Notes under the pieces: model-generated
Database searches by the model: none
Told to the model about the DNA's origin: nothing
Seen by the model: only the letters and a program-made list of their open reading frames with translations
Translations under genes and position numbers: made by a program
Part shown: piece by piece, positions 18,962-28,001 of the stretch
Numbering within the stretch: the first letter of the stretch is position 1
How the letters are laid out: each line of letters opens with the position of its first letter
Origin: Lachnospiraceae bacterium AC2012
GTDB lineage: Bacteria; Bacillota; Clostridia; Lachnospirales; Lachnospiraceae
NCBI GenBank assembly: GCA_000702525.1
Contig: JNIN01000001.1
Coordinates: 434,001-498,000, forward strand
Direction of reading: 5' to 3'
DNA: 64,000 nucleotides

Positions 18962-19077
18962 GTTGTAACAAGTAGAGTATCCACTCTCACCTAAGCGTAA
19001 CCAAGCGACTTAGCGTCAACATTTTTACATGAATTGTGAATTTGTAATGTGGATAGTCTGCCTATCCACATTTTTTA
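18962..19077 (+). promoter_or_regulatory. infC operon attenuator leader (L20-leader type)
   Basis: A 5' leader ending in a strong intrinsic terminator: ATGTGGATAG (19047-19056), loop TCTGC, CTATCCACAT (19062-19071), then a T run. Upstream, GTATCCAC (from 18978) is complementary to the 5' arm GTGGATA and can act as anti-terminator, and a GAGTATCCACTC mini-hairpin competes with it. In Firmicutes the infC-rpmI-rplT operon is known to be controlled by L20 binding to such a leader with premature termination. Layout and complementarity are seen; L20 binding is inferred from the family. Confidence 0.8.
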
Positions 19078-19097
19078 ATTTTCGGAGGTGAAAGACC

Positions 19098-19604
19098 ATT
19101 AGCGATTTAATGATCAACGAACAGATTCGTGACCGCGAGGTGCGCGTAATTAGTTCAGATGGGGAACAATTAGGAATTATGTCTGCAAGAGACGCTTACA
19201 AGTTGGCACAGGAACAGGACTTAGATTTGGTAAAAGTATCACCAAATGCAAAACCACCTGTATGCAAGATTATTGATTACGGTAAGTATCGTTATGAGAT
19301 GGCTCGTAAGGAAAAAGAGGCTAAAAAGAAGCAGAAGACGATTGAAATGAAAGAAATTCGTCTTTCTCCAAACATTGATAGCAATGATCTTAATACCAAG
19401 ATGAATAACGCAAGAAAATTCCTTGCAAAAGGAAACAAAGTCAAGGTTACACTTCGTTTCCGTGGACGTGAGATGGCTCACATTCAGAGCAGTAAGCACA
19501 TTTTAGATGATATTGCTAAGAGCATGGAAGATGTTGCAACAGTGGAGAAGGCACCAAAACAGGAAGGTCGTTCCATTAGTATGGTGCTGGCAGAAAAACG
19601 TTAA
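19098..19604 (+). CDS. infC: translation initiation factor IF-3 (ATT start)
   Basis: Binds the 30S subunit and enforces correct start-codon and initiator-tRNA choice. The start is placed at ATT 19098, because GGAGGTG (19084-19090) lies exactly 7 nt upstream; the first ATG (19110) is 19 nt away from that site. This gives 168 residues beginning (M)SDLMINEQIRDREVRVI. AUU is the classical autoregulatory start of infC in Escherichia coli and Bacillus. Both IF-3 domains are present, with the basic linker KEKEAKKKQK between them and KVTLRFRGREMAH in the C-terminal domain. First gene of infC-rpmI-rplT. Confidence 0.93.
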   Translation: MSDLMINEQIRDREVRVISSDGEQLGIMSARDAYKLAQEQDLDLVKVSPNAKPPVCKIIDYGKYRYEMARKEKEAKKKQKTIEMKEIRLSPNIDSNDLNTKMNNARKFLAKGNKVKVTLRFRGREMAHIQSSKHILDDIAKSMEDVATVEKAPKQEGRSISMVLAEKR

Positions 19605-19622
19605 TTTAGGAGGATATGTATT

Positions 19623-19820
19623 ATGCCAAAGATGAAGACAAAAAGAGCAGCTGCAAAGCGTTTTGCTGTTACTGGAACAGGTAAAGTAAAGAGAAGTAAG
19701 GCTTTCAAGAGCCACATCCTTGCTAAGAAGACAACTAAGAGAAAGAGAAATCTTAGAAAAGCAACTATGGCAGATGCTACAAACATGAAGGCATTAAAGA
19801 AGGTTATGCCTTACGCATAA
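19623..19820 (+). CDS. rpmI: 50S ribosomal protein L35
   Basis: 65-residue, highly basic large-subunit protein. The sequence opens [20 protein letters not shown] and contains the typical [18 protein letters not shown]. Preceded by AGGAGGATATGT. The length is exactly that of the family. It is the middle gene of the conserved infC-rpmI-rplT operon. Confidence 0.98.
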   Translation: MPKMKTKRAAAKRFAVTGTGKVKRSKAFKSHILAKKTTKRKRNLRKATMADATNMKALKKVMPYA

Positions 19821-19876
19821 TTCGTTTGATGCTTAAAGATTAGGATTTATTCGTATTCGATTAGGAGGATTTAATT

Positions 19877-20233
19877 ATGGCAAGAATTAAAGGCGGAATG
19901 AACGCTAAGAAGAAACACAATAGAGTATTAAAGATGGCTAAGGGTTACAGAGGTGCTCGTTCTAAGCAGTATCGTGTAGCTAGACAGTCAGTTATGAGAG
20001 CTTTAACAACAGCTTATGCTGGACGTAAGGAACGTAAGAGACAGTTCCGTCAGTTATGGATCGCTCGTATCAATGCAGCAGCTAGATTAAACGGATTATC
20101 ATACAGCAAGTTCATGTATGGTCTTAAGGTTGCTGGTGTTGAAATGAACCGTAAGATGTTAGCTGAATTAGCAGTTAACGATGCTGAAGGATTTGCTCAG
20201 CTTGTTGAAGTTGCTAAGAAGCAGGTAGCTTAA
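19877..20233 (+). CDS. rplT: 50S ribosomal protein L20
   Basis: 118-residue large-subunit assembly protein, and in Firmicutes the autogenous repressor of this operon. Typical blocks are [40 protein letters not shown] and [26 protein letters not shown] precedes the ATG. Tandem hairpins at 20245-20299 end the operon. Its predicted target is the leader at 18962-19077. Confidence 0.98.
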   Translation: MARIKGGMNAKKKHNRVLKMAKGYRGARSKQYRVARQSVMRALTTAYAGRKERKRQFRQLWIARINAAARLNGLSYSKFMYGLKVAGVEMNRKMLAELAVNDAEGFAQLVEVAKKQVA

Positions 20234-20244
20234 TTTATTTATTC

Positions 20245-20299
20245 AGTAGGAGATGCGTTGCATCTCCTGCTTTTTTTATAGGCAGAAAGTGCCTATTTT
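20245..20299 (+). terminator. tandem terminators after rplT
   Basis: Two adjacent hairpins. The first has a 12-bp stem (20245-20256 with 20260-20271, one G-T pair) followed by seven T. The second has ATAGGCA (20278-20284) with TGCCTAT (20290-20296) and TTTT. Together they isolate galE from the ribosomal operon. Confidence 0.9.
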
Positions 20300-20333
20300 C
20301 GGTTAAATATAATCATGTTTTTATTGTCAGTTT

Positions 20334-20360
20334 TACTTTTTGGATGCGTTTTGTTAGAAT
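20334..20360 (+). promoter_or_regulatory. galE promoter (extended -10)
   Basis: TTGTCA (20334-20339), 15-bp spacer, TAGAAT (20355-20360) preceded by TGT, giving an extended -10 element that can compensate for the short spacer. Confidence 0.55.
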
Positions 20361-20399
20361 AGTTGCTGATGTAGTTAATAGAAGGGAGTTTTACTAATT

Positions 20400-21416
20400 A
20401 TGGCAATTTTAGTAACAGGTGGTGCTGGATATATCGGTAGCCACACATGCGTAGAGCTTCAGAATGCTGGATATGATGTCGTTGTATTGGACAATCTCGT
20501 AAATTCCAGTGAGAAGTCATTGGATAGAGTGGAAGCAATCACTGGTAAGAAGGTGAAATTCTATAAGGGTGATATTTGCGATCGCCAGATTTTGAATGAA
20601 GTTTTTGCGAAAGAATCGATTGATAGTGTAATTCACTTTGCTGGTCTCAAGGCAGTTGGTGAATCTGTTCAGAAGCCATGGGAATATTATGAAAATAATA
20701 TCGCTGGTACATTAACACTTGTTGATGTGATGAGACAGAATGGATGCAAGAATATTATTTTTTCTTCTTCCGCAACGGTTTATGGAAATCCTGCACAGAT
20801 TCCAATTACAGAAGAATGTCCAAAGGGACAGTGTACAAATCCATATGGCTGGACAAAGTCTATGTTAGAGCAGATTTTATCTGATATCTATAAGGCGGAT
20901 AACGAATGGAATGTAGTCCTTCTTCGTTATTTCAATCCAATTGGTGCACATAAGAGCGGTACTATGGGTGAAAATCCAAATGGTATCCCAAATAATCTTA
21001 TGCCTTATATCACACAGGTAGCAGTAGGCAAGCTTCCGGAGCTTGGAGTGTTTGGCGATGATTATGATACTCCAGATGGAACGGGCGTAAGAGATTATAT
21101 CCATGTAGTAGATCTTGCAGATGGTCATGTAAAGGCTTTAAAGAAGATCGAAGAAAAGGCAGGCCTTAAGATTTATAACCTTGGTACAGGTGTTGGATAT
21201 AGTGTTCTTGATATTGTGAAGAATTTTGAAGCTGCAACAGGTGTGAAGATTCCATACCAGATCAAGCCACGTCGTGCCGGCGATATTGCAACATGTTATT
21301 CTGATGCTACTAAGGCAAAAGAAGAACTTGGATGGACGGCAAAATATGGCATCAAAGAGATGTGTGAAGACTCTTGGAGATGGCAGAAGAACAATCCAAA
21401 TGGATACGAAGACTAG
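20400..21416 (+). CDS. galE: UDP-glucose 4-epimerase
   Basis: Interconverts UDP-glucose and UDP-galactose with tightly bound NAD, supplying galactose for catabolism or cell-surface glycans. 338 residues, extended SDR family: the dinucleotide motif GGAGYIGSH near residue 6, the catalytic SSSATVYG Ser region and NPYGWTK with the Tyr-x-x-x-Lys pair, and RYFNPIGAH. The gene stands alone between terminators and the tRNA unit, with its own promoter. No Leloir-pathway partner is nearby. Confidence 0.95.
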   Translation: MAILVTGGAGYIGSHTCVELQNAGYDVVVLDNLVNSSEKSLDRVEAITGKKVKFYKGDICDRQILNEVFAKESIDSVIHFAGLKAVGESVQKPWEYYENNIAGTLTLVDVMRQNGCKNIIFSSSATVYGNPAQIPITEECPKGQCTNPYGWTKSMLEQILSDIYKADNEWNVVLLRYFNPIGAHKSGTMGENPNGIPNNLMPYITQVAVGKLPELGVFGDDYDTPDGTGVRDYIHVVDLADGHVKALKKIEEKAGLKIYNLGTGVGYSVLDIVKNFEAATGVKIPYQIKPRRAGDIATCYSDATKAKEELGWTAKYGIKEMCEDSWRWQKNNPNGYED

Positions 21417-21486
21417 GCGAGAATAAGCAACGTTCTTTTCGAATTGTCGGAATTTGATAAAAAATACAAAAATTTGAAAAAAGTGC

Positions 21487-21515
21487 TTGCATTTCATTTT
21501 CGGATAGTGTAATAT
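21487..21515 (+). promoter_or_regulatory. tRNA-Glu promoter
   Basis: TTGCAT (21487-21492), 17-bp spacer, TAATAT (21510-21515), about 50 bp upstream of the mature tRNA. Between promoter and tRNA, CTCATTGTC (21517-21525) and GACAATGAG (21552-21560) form a perfect 9-bp inverted repeat, partly transcribed. Confidence 0.7.
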
Positions 21516-21565
21516 ACTCATTGTCGACGCGGGAAACAAAGAAACAAGCGAGACAATGAGAATAT

Positions 21566-21637
21566 GGTTCCTTGGTCAAGCGGTTAAGACGTCGCCCTCT
21601 CACGGCGAAAACAGGGGTTCGATTCCCCTAGGAACTA
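21566..21637 (+). tRNA. tRNA-Glu (anticodon CTC)
   Basis: 72-nt cloverleaf: acceptor GGTTCCT (21566-21572) pairing AGGAACT (21630-21636, G-T at the first pair), anticodon stem TCGCC/GGCGA with loop CTCTCAC so anticodon CTC reading GAG, T-arm with GGTTCGATTCC. The discriminator is A at 21637; CCA is not encoded and must be added. It is a single-tRNA transcription unit with a promoter 50 bp upstream and terminator at 21668. Confidence 0.95.
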
Positions 21638-21667
21638 CTGACTGTGTAAACAGCCCAACCCGAGAAG

Positions 21668-21694
21668 CATTCCTAATATTTAGGAATGTTTTTT
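21668..21694 (+). terminator. terminator after tRNA-Glu
   Basis: CATTCCTAA (21668-21676), 3-nt loop, TTAGGAATG (21680-21688), then six T. Perfect 9-bp stem. Confidence 0.9.
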
Positions 21695-21705
21695 ATTTGG
21701 AAAGT

Positions 21706-21734
21706 TTGCAATTTTAGCATCAGTGTGCTAATAT
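21706..21734 (+). promoter_or_regulatory. rimP-nusA-infB operon promoter
   Basis: TTGCAA (21706-21711), 17-bp spacer, TAATAT (21729-21734) with an extended TGC just before it. It faces the rimP operon and leaves a leader of about 95 nt. Confidence 0.75.
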
Positions 21735-21760
21735 ATCTTAAGGTAATAGTTGTGTAGTTG

Positions 21761-21797
21761 ATTGAGAGCAGACAGTTGTCCGCTCTCAATTCTTTTT
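21761..21797 (+). terminator. leader attenuator hairpin before rimP
   Basis: ATTGAGAGC (21761-21769) pairs GCTCTCAAT (21782-21790), with an inner GAC/GTC pair and AGTT loop, followed by TCTTTTTG. Because it lies between the operon promoter and the first gene, it should act as an attenuator rather than as the end of a gene. Control by NusA, encoded in the operon, is a plausible inference. Confidence 0.75.
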
Positions 21798-21834
21798 GTA
21801 GAGACTTATTACAAATAAAAATTAGGAGGTTACA

Positions 21835-22299
21835 ATGTCTTTAAGAGAAACATATGTAAAGCGTACAGAAGAGCTTGTACAGCCGCTTTTAGACGAACGC
21901 AATTTTGAATTGTGGGATGTGGAGTACGTAAAAGAAGGGCAGGATTATTTCCTTCGTATCTTTATCGACAAGCCAGGCGGAATCACAATCGATGATTGCG
22001 TTGATATCAGCAGAGCCATGAATGAAATTTTGGATAGGGAAGATTATATTTCTGATCCATATACATTTGAGGTGAGCTCTCCGGGTTTGGGACGTCAGAT
22101 TAAAAATGACAGACAGATGGAGAAATCAATCGGGGAAGATGTTGAGGTTCGTACTTACAAGGCAATTGATAAGCAGAAGCAGTTTGAAGGTGTCCTTGTG
22201 AAGTTTGATAAAGACACTGTAACCATCCGTATTGATGAAGAAGAGAGAAGTTTTTCTAGAAAAGACATATCTACCATACGATATGCGCTAGATTTTTAA
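21835..22299 (+). CDS. rimP: ribosome maturation factor RimP
   Basis: Assists 30S maturation. 154 residues: N-terminal domain with ELWDVEYVKEGQDYFLRIFID and GITIDDCVDISRAMNEILD, the family signature YTFEVSSPGLGRQIK, then a C-terminal SH3-like domain. AGGAGG precedes the ATG. It opens the classical rimP-nusA-ylxR-ylxQ-infB-rbfA operon. Confidence 0.96.
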   Translation: MSLRETYVKRTEELVQPLLDERNFELWDVEYVKEGQDYFLRIFIDKPGGITIDDCVDISRAMNEILDREDYISDPYTFEVSSPGLGRQIKNDRQMEKSIGEDVEVRTYKAIDKQKQFEGVLVKFDKDTVTIRIDEEERSFSRKDISTIRYALDF

Positions 22300-22328
22300 T
22301 TACTATTTCCATATGAGGAGGAAACATA

Positions 22329-23456
22329 ATGGATAACACAGAATTTTTAGGAGCAATCAATGAACTTGCTGCTGAGAAAAACATTGCAAAAGAAGTGATC
22401 TTCAATGCGATTGAAGAAGCGCTTATGACAGCTTGCAAACAGAGTTACAGACATACAGATAATGTCAAGGTTCTCGTTGACCATGAGACAGGCGAATATC
22501 ATGTATATGTAACAAAAGAAGTTGTAGAAGATGATGCGGTATTTGATCCTGAAATCGAAGTATCAATTTTAGATGCAAAAGAGATTGATGACAGCTTCGA
22601 ACTTGGAGATATGATTAATATCGAAATTAAGTCTAAGGAATTCGGACGTATCGCAGCAAGTTCTGCTAAGAATGTACTTCTTCAGTCATTCCGCGAAGAA
22701 GAACGTCGTGTTGTATACGATGAATATGTATCTATGGAGAAGACAGTAGTTACAGGTATCGTTCAGCGTGTAGAAGATAAGAGAGCGATTGTAAACTTAG
22801 GTAGCTCTGATGCAACACTTACAGAAAGAGAACAGATTAAGGGCGAAACACTTAAGACAGGTGATCGTATCAAGGTTTATATCCTTGAAGTTAAGGATAG
22901 CCGTCGTGGACCTAAGATCTATGTTTCTAGAACACATCCAGATCTTGTAAAGAGACTTTTTGAAGAAGAAGTTACAGAAGTACGTGATGGTATTGTTGAA
23001 ATCAAGAATATCTCTCGTGAAGCAGGTAGCAGAACAAAGATCGCTGTTTGGTCTAACAACGAAGATGTAGATGCAGTTGGTGCTTGTGTAGGTATGAACG
23101 GATCTCGTGTAAATTCTATCGTGGAAGAACTTAGAAACGAAAAGATTGATATTATTAACTGGGATGAAAATCCAGCGAAGTTGATTGAAAACTCACTTAG
23201 CCCAGCAAAGGTTATCTCTGTTATCGCTGATTCTGAAGAAAAGACAGCAAAGGTAGTAGTTCCTGATTATCAGCTTTCCCTTGCAATTGGTAAGGAAGGA
23301 CAGAATGCACGTCTTGCTGCAAGATTAACAGGTTATAAGATCGATATTAAGAGTGAGACACAGGCTAAGGAATCTGGAGAATTTGACTTCTTAAATTACG
23401 AGTCTGAATATGATGATGACGAGTATTATGAAGATGACGAATATATCGAAGAATAA
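22329..23456 (+). CDS. nusA: transcription termination/antitermination factor NusA
   Basis: RNA polymerase-associated factor controlling pausing, termination and antitermination. 375 residues: N-terminal RNAP-binding domain (1-125), S1 domain (about 133-200), KH1 with GACVGMNGSRVNSIVEEL and KH2 with LAIGKEGQNARLAARLTGY. It lacks the C-terminal acidic repeats of enterobacterial NusA, as usual in Firmicutes, but ends with a short Asp/Glu/Tyr-rich tail. It is 29 nt after rimP. Confidence 0.97.
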   Translation: MDNTEFLGAINELAAEKNIAKEVIFNAIEEALMTACKQSYRHTDNVKVLVDHETGEYHVYVTKEVVEDDAVFDPEIEVSILDAKEIDDSFELGDMINIEIKSKEFGRIAASSAKNVLLQSFREEERRVVYDEYVSMEKTVVTGIVQRVEDKRAIVNLGSSDATLTEREQIKGETLKTGDRIKVYILEVKDSRRGPKIYVSRTHPDLVKRLFEEEVTEVRDGIVEIKNISREAGSRTKIAVWSNNEDVDAVGACVGMNGSRVNSIVEELRNEKIDIINWDENPAKLIENSLSPAKVISVIADSEEKTAKVVVPDYQLSLAIGKEGQNARLAARLTGYKIDIKSETQAKESGEFDFLNYESEYDDDEYYEDDEYIEE

Positions 23457-23460
23457 ATCC

Positions 23461-23730
23461 ATGAATGAAAAAAAGATACCAATGAGAATCTGTATTGGAT
23501 GCAATGAACCAAAGAGTAAGAAGGATCTTTATCGCGTAGTAAAGCTTCCGGATAATACTTTGGTGGTAGACAAGACAGGAAAGATGAATGGTAGAGGCGC
23601 ATATATCTGCAAGAATGCAGAGTGCCTGGACAAGGCATTTCATAATGGTGGTTTCATGAGATCTTTTAAGATGAGAATTTCTGCGGATCAATTGGAAACG
23701 ATTAAGAAGGAGTTGGAAAATGACAGATAA
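23461..23730 (+). CDS. ylxR: YlxR family RNA-binding protein
   Basis: 89-residue basic protein of the YlxR (DUF448) family, encoded between nusA and infB in most Firmicutes. It begins NEKKIPMRICIGCNEPKSKKD and carries the signature MNGRGAYICKNAEC. The start at 23461, 4 nt after the nusA stop, is chosen because upstream in-frame Met codons lie inside the nusA tail. The family has been linked to nucleic-acid binding; the precise role is unsettled. It overlaps the next gene by 11 nt. Confidence 0.9.
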   Translation: MNEKKIPMRICIGCNEPKSKKDLYRVVKLPDNTLVVDKTGKMNGRGAYICKNAECLDKAFHNGGFMRSFKMRISADQLETIKKELENDR

Positions 23731-24031
23731 GGTTTTATCTATGATTGGAATGGCTATGAGAGCCGGTAAGCTGGTGAGCGGTGAGTTTGCGGTTGAAAAA
23801 TCAGTAAAGTCGCACAAGGCATATCTGGTGATTGTGGCAACGGATTCTTCCGACAACTCCAAGAAGAATTATGATAATATGTGTAACTTCTATCGTACAG
23901 AGCTTCATTATTACGGAACAAAGGAAACTCTTGGCGCAGCCATTGGCAAGGAATACCGTGCCAGCATTGCGGTTCAGGATGAAAACTTTGCAAAAGCGAT
24001 ATTGGCGAAGCTTGAAGCAGCAGAAAATTGA
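23720..24031 (+). CDS. ylxQ: L7Ae-family ribosomal protein-like (YlxQ)
   Basis: 103-residue protein of the L7Ae/L30e/S12e/Gadd45 fold: SMIGMAMRAGKLVSGEFAVEK and VIVATDSSDNSKKNYDNMC are typical. Homologues bind kink-turn RNA. It starts inside ylxR (11-nt overlap), implying translational coupling, and sits 16 nt before infB, its standard place. Confidence 0.9.
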   Translation: MTDKVLSMIGMAMRAGKLVSGEFAVEKSVKSHKAYLVIVATDSSDNSKKNYDNMCNFYRTELHYYGTKETLGAAIGKEYRASIAVQDENFAKAILAKLEAAEN

Positions 24032-24047
24032 ATAATGGAGGATATTA

Positions 24048-26693
24048 ATGTCGAAAATCAGAGTACATGAATTAGCAAAGGAACTTGGACTTCAGTCTAA
24101 GGATATTATGAATTTTTTAAATACAAATGGAAGAGAAGTAAAGTCAGCACAGTCTGGATTAGAGGATGCTGACGTTGCTGCAGTGAAGAAACATTTCCAG
24201 AAGACAGAGGCGCCTAAGGCTGCACCAAAGTCTGACGATAAGAAGGCGGAAGCTCCTAAGAAAGAAGGAGAAGCAAAGCCTAAGAAGAAGTCAACAATCA
24301 CTGCTGTATTCAATGCACAGTACAGCAAGGATGGTCATGGGAATAAGAAGAATAACGGAAATCGTAATAATGAGAACCGTAAGCGTGATGGACAGAGAGA
24401 TGATCGTCGTAAGAAAACAGCATCTACAAACTCTGTTAGACCTGCAGGTGGTTTGATTAAGCCAAGAGCTGGTGTGGATCATATTCGTCGTCAGGATCAT
24501 GCAGTAGAAGAGCCATATCAGTCACCTAAGAAGGCTCAGGAAAACGAAAATCGTAGAGATAATCGTAACAATGAGCGTAAAGAAGGGGCTAAGAACACGG
24601 AAAAGAGAAATGATAACCGTGCGGCTCGTCAGAACAATGACAACAGAAATAATGAACGTAACAACGATCGTAGAAAGTCAGATCGTCCACAGAATCAGGG
24701 TGGCGATCGCAACAATTACAGAAATAACGATCGTAACAATGCACGTTCTAACAATGTGGCTGCTGCAGCTCCAGTAGCGGAACATTCTGGCAAGAAGAAT
24801 TCACATGGTGGAAATAATCGAAACAATAATCGTAGAGATTATGATCGTCTTGGCAAGAAGCAGGAACACTATGTAAATCTTGAAAAGAATGGTGGAAAGA
24901 AGAAGAACAACAAGAAGCCACAGGAGAAGAAGGAAGAAGTGATTAAGTCCATTAAGCTTCCTGATCATCTTACGATTCGTGAGTTGGCAGAACGTATGAA
25001 GATTCAGCCATCCGATATTATCAAGAAGTTGTTCTTAAAGGGCCAGATTATCACATTAAATACTGATGTTGATTATGAGCAGGCAGAAGAAATCGCATTA
25101 GAATATGAAATTCTTTGTGAACATGAAGAGAAGGTCGATGTAATCGCAGAACTTCTTAAGGAAGAGGAAGAAAACCAGGATAACCTTACAGCAAGACCTC
25201 CTGTTGTCTGCGTAATGGGTCATGTCGATCATGGTAAGACATCCCTTCTGGATGCAATCCGTGATACAAAGATTACAGACCGAGAAGCTGGTGGTATCAC
25301 ACAGGCAATCGGTGCTTATGTTGTAAATATTGATGGTCAGAAGATCACATTCCTTGATACACCTGGTCATGAAGCGTTTACAGCTATGCGTATGCGTGGT
25401 GCGAACTCTACAGATATCGCAATCTTAGTGGTTGCTGCGGATGATGGTGTTATGCCACAGACAGTAGAAGCGATTAACCATGCGAAGGCTGCTGGCGTTG
25501 AAATCATCGTAGCTGTAAATAAGATGGATAAGCCAAGTGCAAATATCGAGCGAGTAAAGCAGGAACTTTCTGAATATGAATTAATTCCAGAAGACTGGGG
25601 TGGAAGCACTATTTTCTGTCCAGTATCTGCGAAGACACACGATGGTATCGAAAACTTACTGGAAATGATTCTTCTTACAGCAGATGTTCTTGAGTTAAAG
25701 GCAGATCCAAAGCGTAATGCTAGAGGTCTTGTAATCGAATCTAAGCTGGAAAAGGGTCGTGGTACGGTTGCTACAGTTCTTGTACAGAAGGGTACACTTC
25801 ATATTGGTGATCCAATTGCGGCAGGAAGCTCTTATGGTAAGGTTCGTGCGATGATCGATGACAATGGTAAGAGAGTTAAGACAGCGGGACCATCTACTCC
25901 GGTTGAGATTTTAGGTCTTTCAGAAGTACCAAATGCCGGTGAAATCTTCGTTGCAATGGATAGTGAAAAGGATGCAAGATCCTTTGCTGAAACATTCATT
26001 ACAGAAGGTAAGAAGTCATTAGTAGAAGATACGAAGATGCGTATGTCCTTAGATGATCTTTATTCTCAGATTCAGTCTGGAAATGTGAAGGAACTGAACA
26101 TTATCGTTAAGGCTGATGTACAGGGTTCTGTAGAAGCGATTAAGCAGAGCTTACTGAAGCTTTCTAACGATGAAGTAGTAGTTAAGATTATCCACGGTGG
26201 TGTTGGTGCGATTACAGAATCTGATGTTGTTCTTGCATCTGCAAGTAATGCCATCATCATCGGTTTCAATGTTCGCCCAGATGCTGTTGCGAAGTCTACT
26301 GCAGAAACAGAAGGCGTTGATGTTAGACTTTACTCTGTTATCTATAACGCAATCGATGATGTTGAAGCTGCTCTTAAGGGTATGCTTGATCCAATCTATG
26401 AAGAAAAGGTAATTGGACATGCAGAAGTTCGTCAGATTTTCAAGGCTTCTGATGTTGGTAATATTGCTGGTTCTTATGTAGAAGACGGATACTTCCAGAG
26501 AGGATGTAAGGTTCGTGTAACTCGTGATGATAAGCAGATCTTCGAAGGTGATCTTGCATCTCTTAAGCGTTACAAGGATGACGTTAAGGAAGTTAAGGCT
26601 GGATACGAATGTGGTCTTGTATTAGCTGACTTTAATGACATCGCTGTTGAGGATAAGATCGAAGCTTATATCATGGTTGAAGTTGCCAGATAA
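24048..26693 (+). CDS. infB: translation initiation factor IF-2
   Basis: GTPase that brings initiator tRNA to the 30S and promotes subunit joining. 881 residues: IF2_N helix domain (1-50), a long low-complexity linker at about 60-290 very rich in Asn, Arg, Lys and Asp, a second IF2_N domain (about 305-355, [18 protein letters not shown]), and the G domain with [12 protein letters not shown] near 391, [12 protein letters not shown] and NKMDKP, then domains II-IV. All GTPase motifs are intact. The asparagine/arginine-rich linker is longer and more biased than in most relatives. Confidence 0.97.
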   Translation: MSKIRVHELAKELGLQSKDIMNFLNTNGREVKSAQSGLEDADVAAVKKHFQKTEAPKAAPKSDDKKAEAPKKEGEAKPKKKSTITAVFNAQYSKDGHGNKKNNGNRNNENRKRDGQRDDRRKKTASTNSVRPAGGLIKPRAGVDHIRRQDHAVEEPYQSPKKAQENENRRDNRNNERKEGAKNTEKRNDNRAARQNNDNRNNERNNDRRKSDRPQNQGGDRNNYRNNDRNNARSNNVAAAAPVAEHSGKKNSHGGNNRNNNRRDYDRLGKKQEHYVNLEKNGGKKKNNKKPQEKKEEVIKSIKLPDHLTIRELAERMKIQPSDIIKKLFLKGQIITLNTDVDYEQAEEIALEYEILCEHEEKVDVIAELLKEEEENQDNLTARPPVVCVMGHVDHGKTSLLDAIRDTKITDREAGGITQAIGAYVVNIDGQKITFLDTPGHEAFTAMRMRGANSTDIAILVVAADDGVMPQTVEAINHAKAAGVEIIVAVNKMDKPSANIERVKQELSEYELIPEDWGGSTIFCPVSAKTHDGIENLLEMILLTADVLELKADPKRNARGLVIESKLEKGRGTVATVLVQKGTLHIGDPIAAGSSYGKVRAMIDDNGKRVKTAGPSTPVEILGLSEVPNAGEIFVAMDSEKDARSFAETFITEGKKSLVEDTKMRMSLDDLYSQIQSGNVKELNIIVKADVQGSVEAIKQSLLKLSNDEVVVKIIHGGVGAITESDVVLASASNAIIIGFNVRPDAVAKSTAETEGVDVRLYSVIYNAIDDVEAALKGMLDPIYEEKVIGHAEVRQIFKASDVGNIAGSYVEDGYFQRGCKVRVTRDDKQIFEGDLASLKRYKDDVKEVKAGYECGLVLADFNDIAVEDKIEAYIMVEVAR

Positions 26694-26704
26694 GGTGGTT
26701 ATCT

Positions 26705-27064
26705 ATGAGAAAAAATAGTGTAAAAAACAATAGAATAAATGGAGAGGTTCTTCGTGAACTCTCCAATATTATTCGAAACAAGGTTAAGGATCCACGTGTA
26801 GACGAATTTGTATCTATTATGGATGTGGAAGTTGCACCGGATTTAAAGACTTGTAAAGCATATATCAGTGTTCTTGGTGATGAAGAGAAGCTTCAGAAGA
26901 CGTTAGAAGGCTTAAAGCGCTCGGAAGGTTTTATTCGTCACGAATTGGCACGTACCGTTAATCTTAGAAATACGCCAGAAATCACATTTATTGCAGATCG
27001 TTCTGTAGAATATGGTGTGCGTATGTCGCATTTAATTGATGAGGTAAATAAATCAAATGTTTAA
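26705..27064 (+). CDS. rbfA: 30S ribosome-binding factor A
   Basis: Cold-shock and late 30S assembly factor binding 16S rRNA precursor. 119 residues, typical: RINGEVLRELSNIIRNKVKDPR, APDLKTCKAYISVLGDEE and HELARTVNLRNTPEITFIAD. It follows infB by 11 nt and overlaps the next gene by 8 nt. Confidence 0.96.
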   Translation: MRKNSVKNNRINGEVLRELSNIIRNKVKDPRVDEFVSIMDVEVAPDLKTCKAYISVLGDEEKLQKTLEGLKRSEGFIRHELARTVNLRNTPEITFIADRSVEYGVRMSHLIDEVNKSNV

Positions 27065-28001
27065 TATGGATGAAATTTTGCAAAACGTTCATAGTGTAGG
27101 CATTGGTGGTCATGTACGCCCAGATGGGGACTGTGTAGGTTCCTGTCTGGGTGTATATAACTATTTCAGGACTTATTATCCGAATATGGACGTTCATGTG
27201 TATTTAGAACAAATTCCAGATACGTTTACATTTCTGGAGAATGCAGACAAGATTGAACAGTCAAAGGGTGATGAGCAGCACGATCTTTTTATTGCATTGG
27301 ATTGTGGTGATTTAAAGCGCCTTGGTGAAACGGCGAAGATTTTTACGAACGCGAAGAAGACGGCTTGCGTGGATCATCATATCAGTAATGAATCGTTTGC
27401 TGATTTGAATCATGTTATTCCGGACGCTAGTAGTACATGCGAGCTGGTATATCATCTCCTGCCAAAGGTTAAGATTACGAAGGCGATTGCAGAATGTCTC
27501 TACACCGGAATGGTGACGGATACGGGATGTTTCCAGTATTCCTGTACAAGTTCAGAGACGATGAATGCTGCGGGTGTCCTCATGGATAAGGGGATTGATT
27601 ATACATCGATTATTCATCGAGTATTCTATTCTGTGACATATGTCCAGAATCAGGTACTTGGTTATGCGCTTTTGCATTCGAAACTTTGGGAAGACGGAAA
27701 GATTATTACGACCATTCTTACACAGGAGGATTTGAAGCGGTTTGGCGCCGGTCCTCATGATATGGAGAGTGTCGTTTCCAGTCTTAGAAATACAGCCGGT
27801 GTGGAAGTTGCAATATTCCTGCATGAGAATGAGGATGGAAGCTACAAGGGAAGCTCTAGAGCGACAGGGGATGTGAATCTCTCTGAAGTCGCTGCAAAAT
27901 TCCATGGTGGCGGCCATGCCAAGGCTGCAGGATTTACGGTTTACGGGGATCCGGAAGAGGCATTACAGGAAGTAATTACGGAGATTAAGAAGAGATTATA
28001 G
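27057..28001 (+). CDS. nrnA: DHH/DHHA1 family phosphoesterase, nanoRNase/pAp phosphatase type
   Basis: Bifunctional enzyme family degrading 2-5 nt RNA oligomers and dephosphorylating pAp. 314 residues: metal motifs HVRPDGDCVGS, ALDCGD, CVDHHISN and MVTDTGCFQYS in the DHH domain, then DHHA1 with FHGGGHAKAAGF near the C-terminus. It starts inside rbfA (8-nt overlap; another Met lies at 27066) and its stop codon is directly followed by the truB ATG. The order rbfA-nrnA-truB-ribF is common in Firmicutes. Confidence 0.92.
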   Translation: MFNMDEILQNVHSVGIGGHVRPDGDCVGSCLGVYNYFRTYYPNMDVHVYLEQIPDTFTFLENADKIEQSKGDEQHDLFIALDCGDLKRLGETAKIFTNAKKTACVDHHISNESFADLNHVIPDASSTCELVYHLLPKVKITKAIAECLYTGMVTDTGCFQYSCTSSETMNAAGVLMDKGIDYTSIIHRVFYSVTYVQNQVLGYALLHSKLWEDGKIITTILTQEDLKRFGAGPHDMESVVSSLRNTAGVEVAIFLHENEDGSYKGSSRATGDVNLSEVAAKFHGGGHAKAAGFTVYGDPEEALQEVITEIKKRL

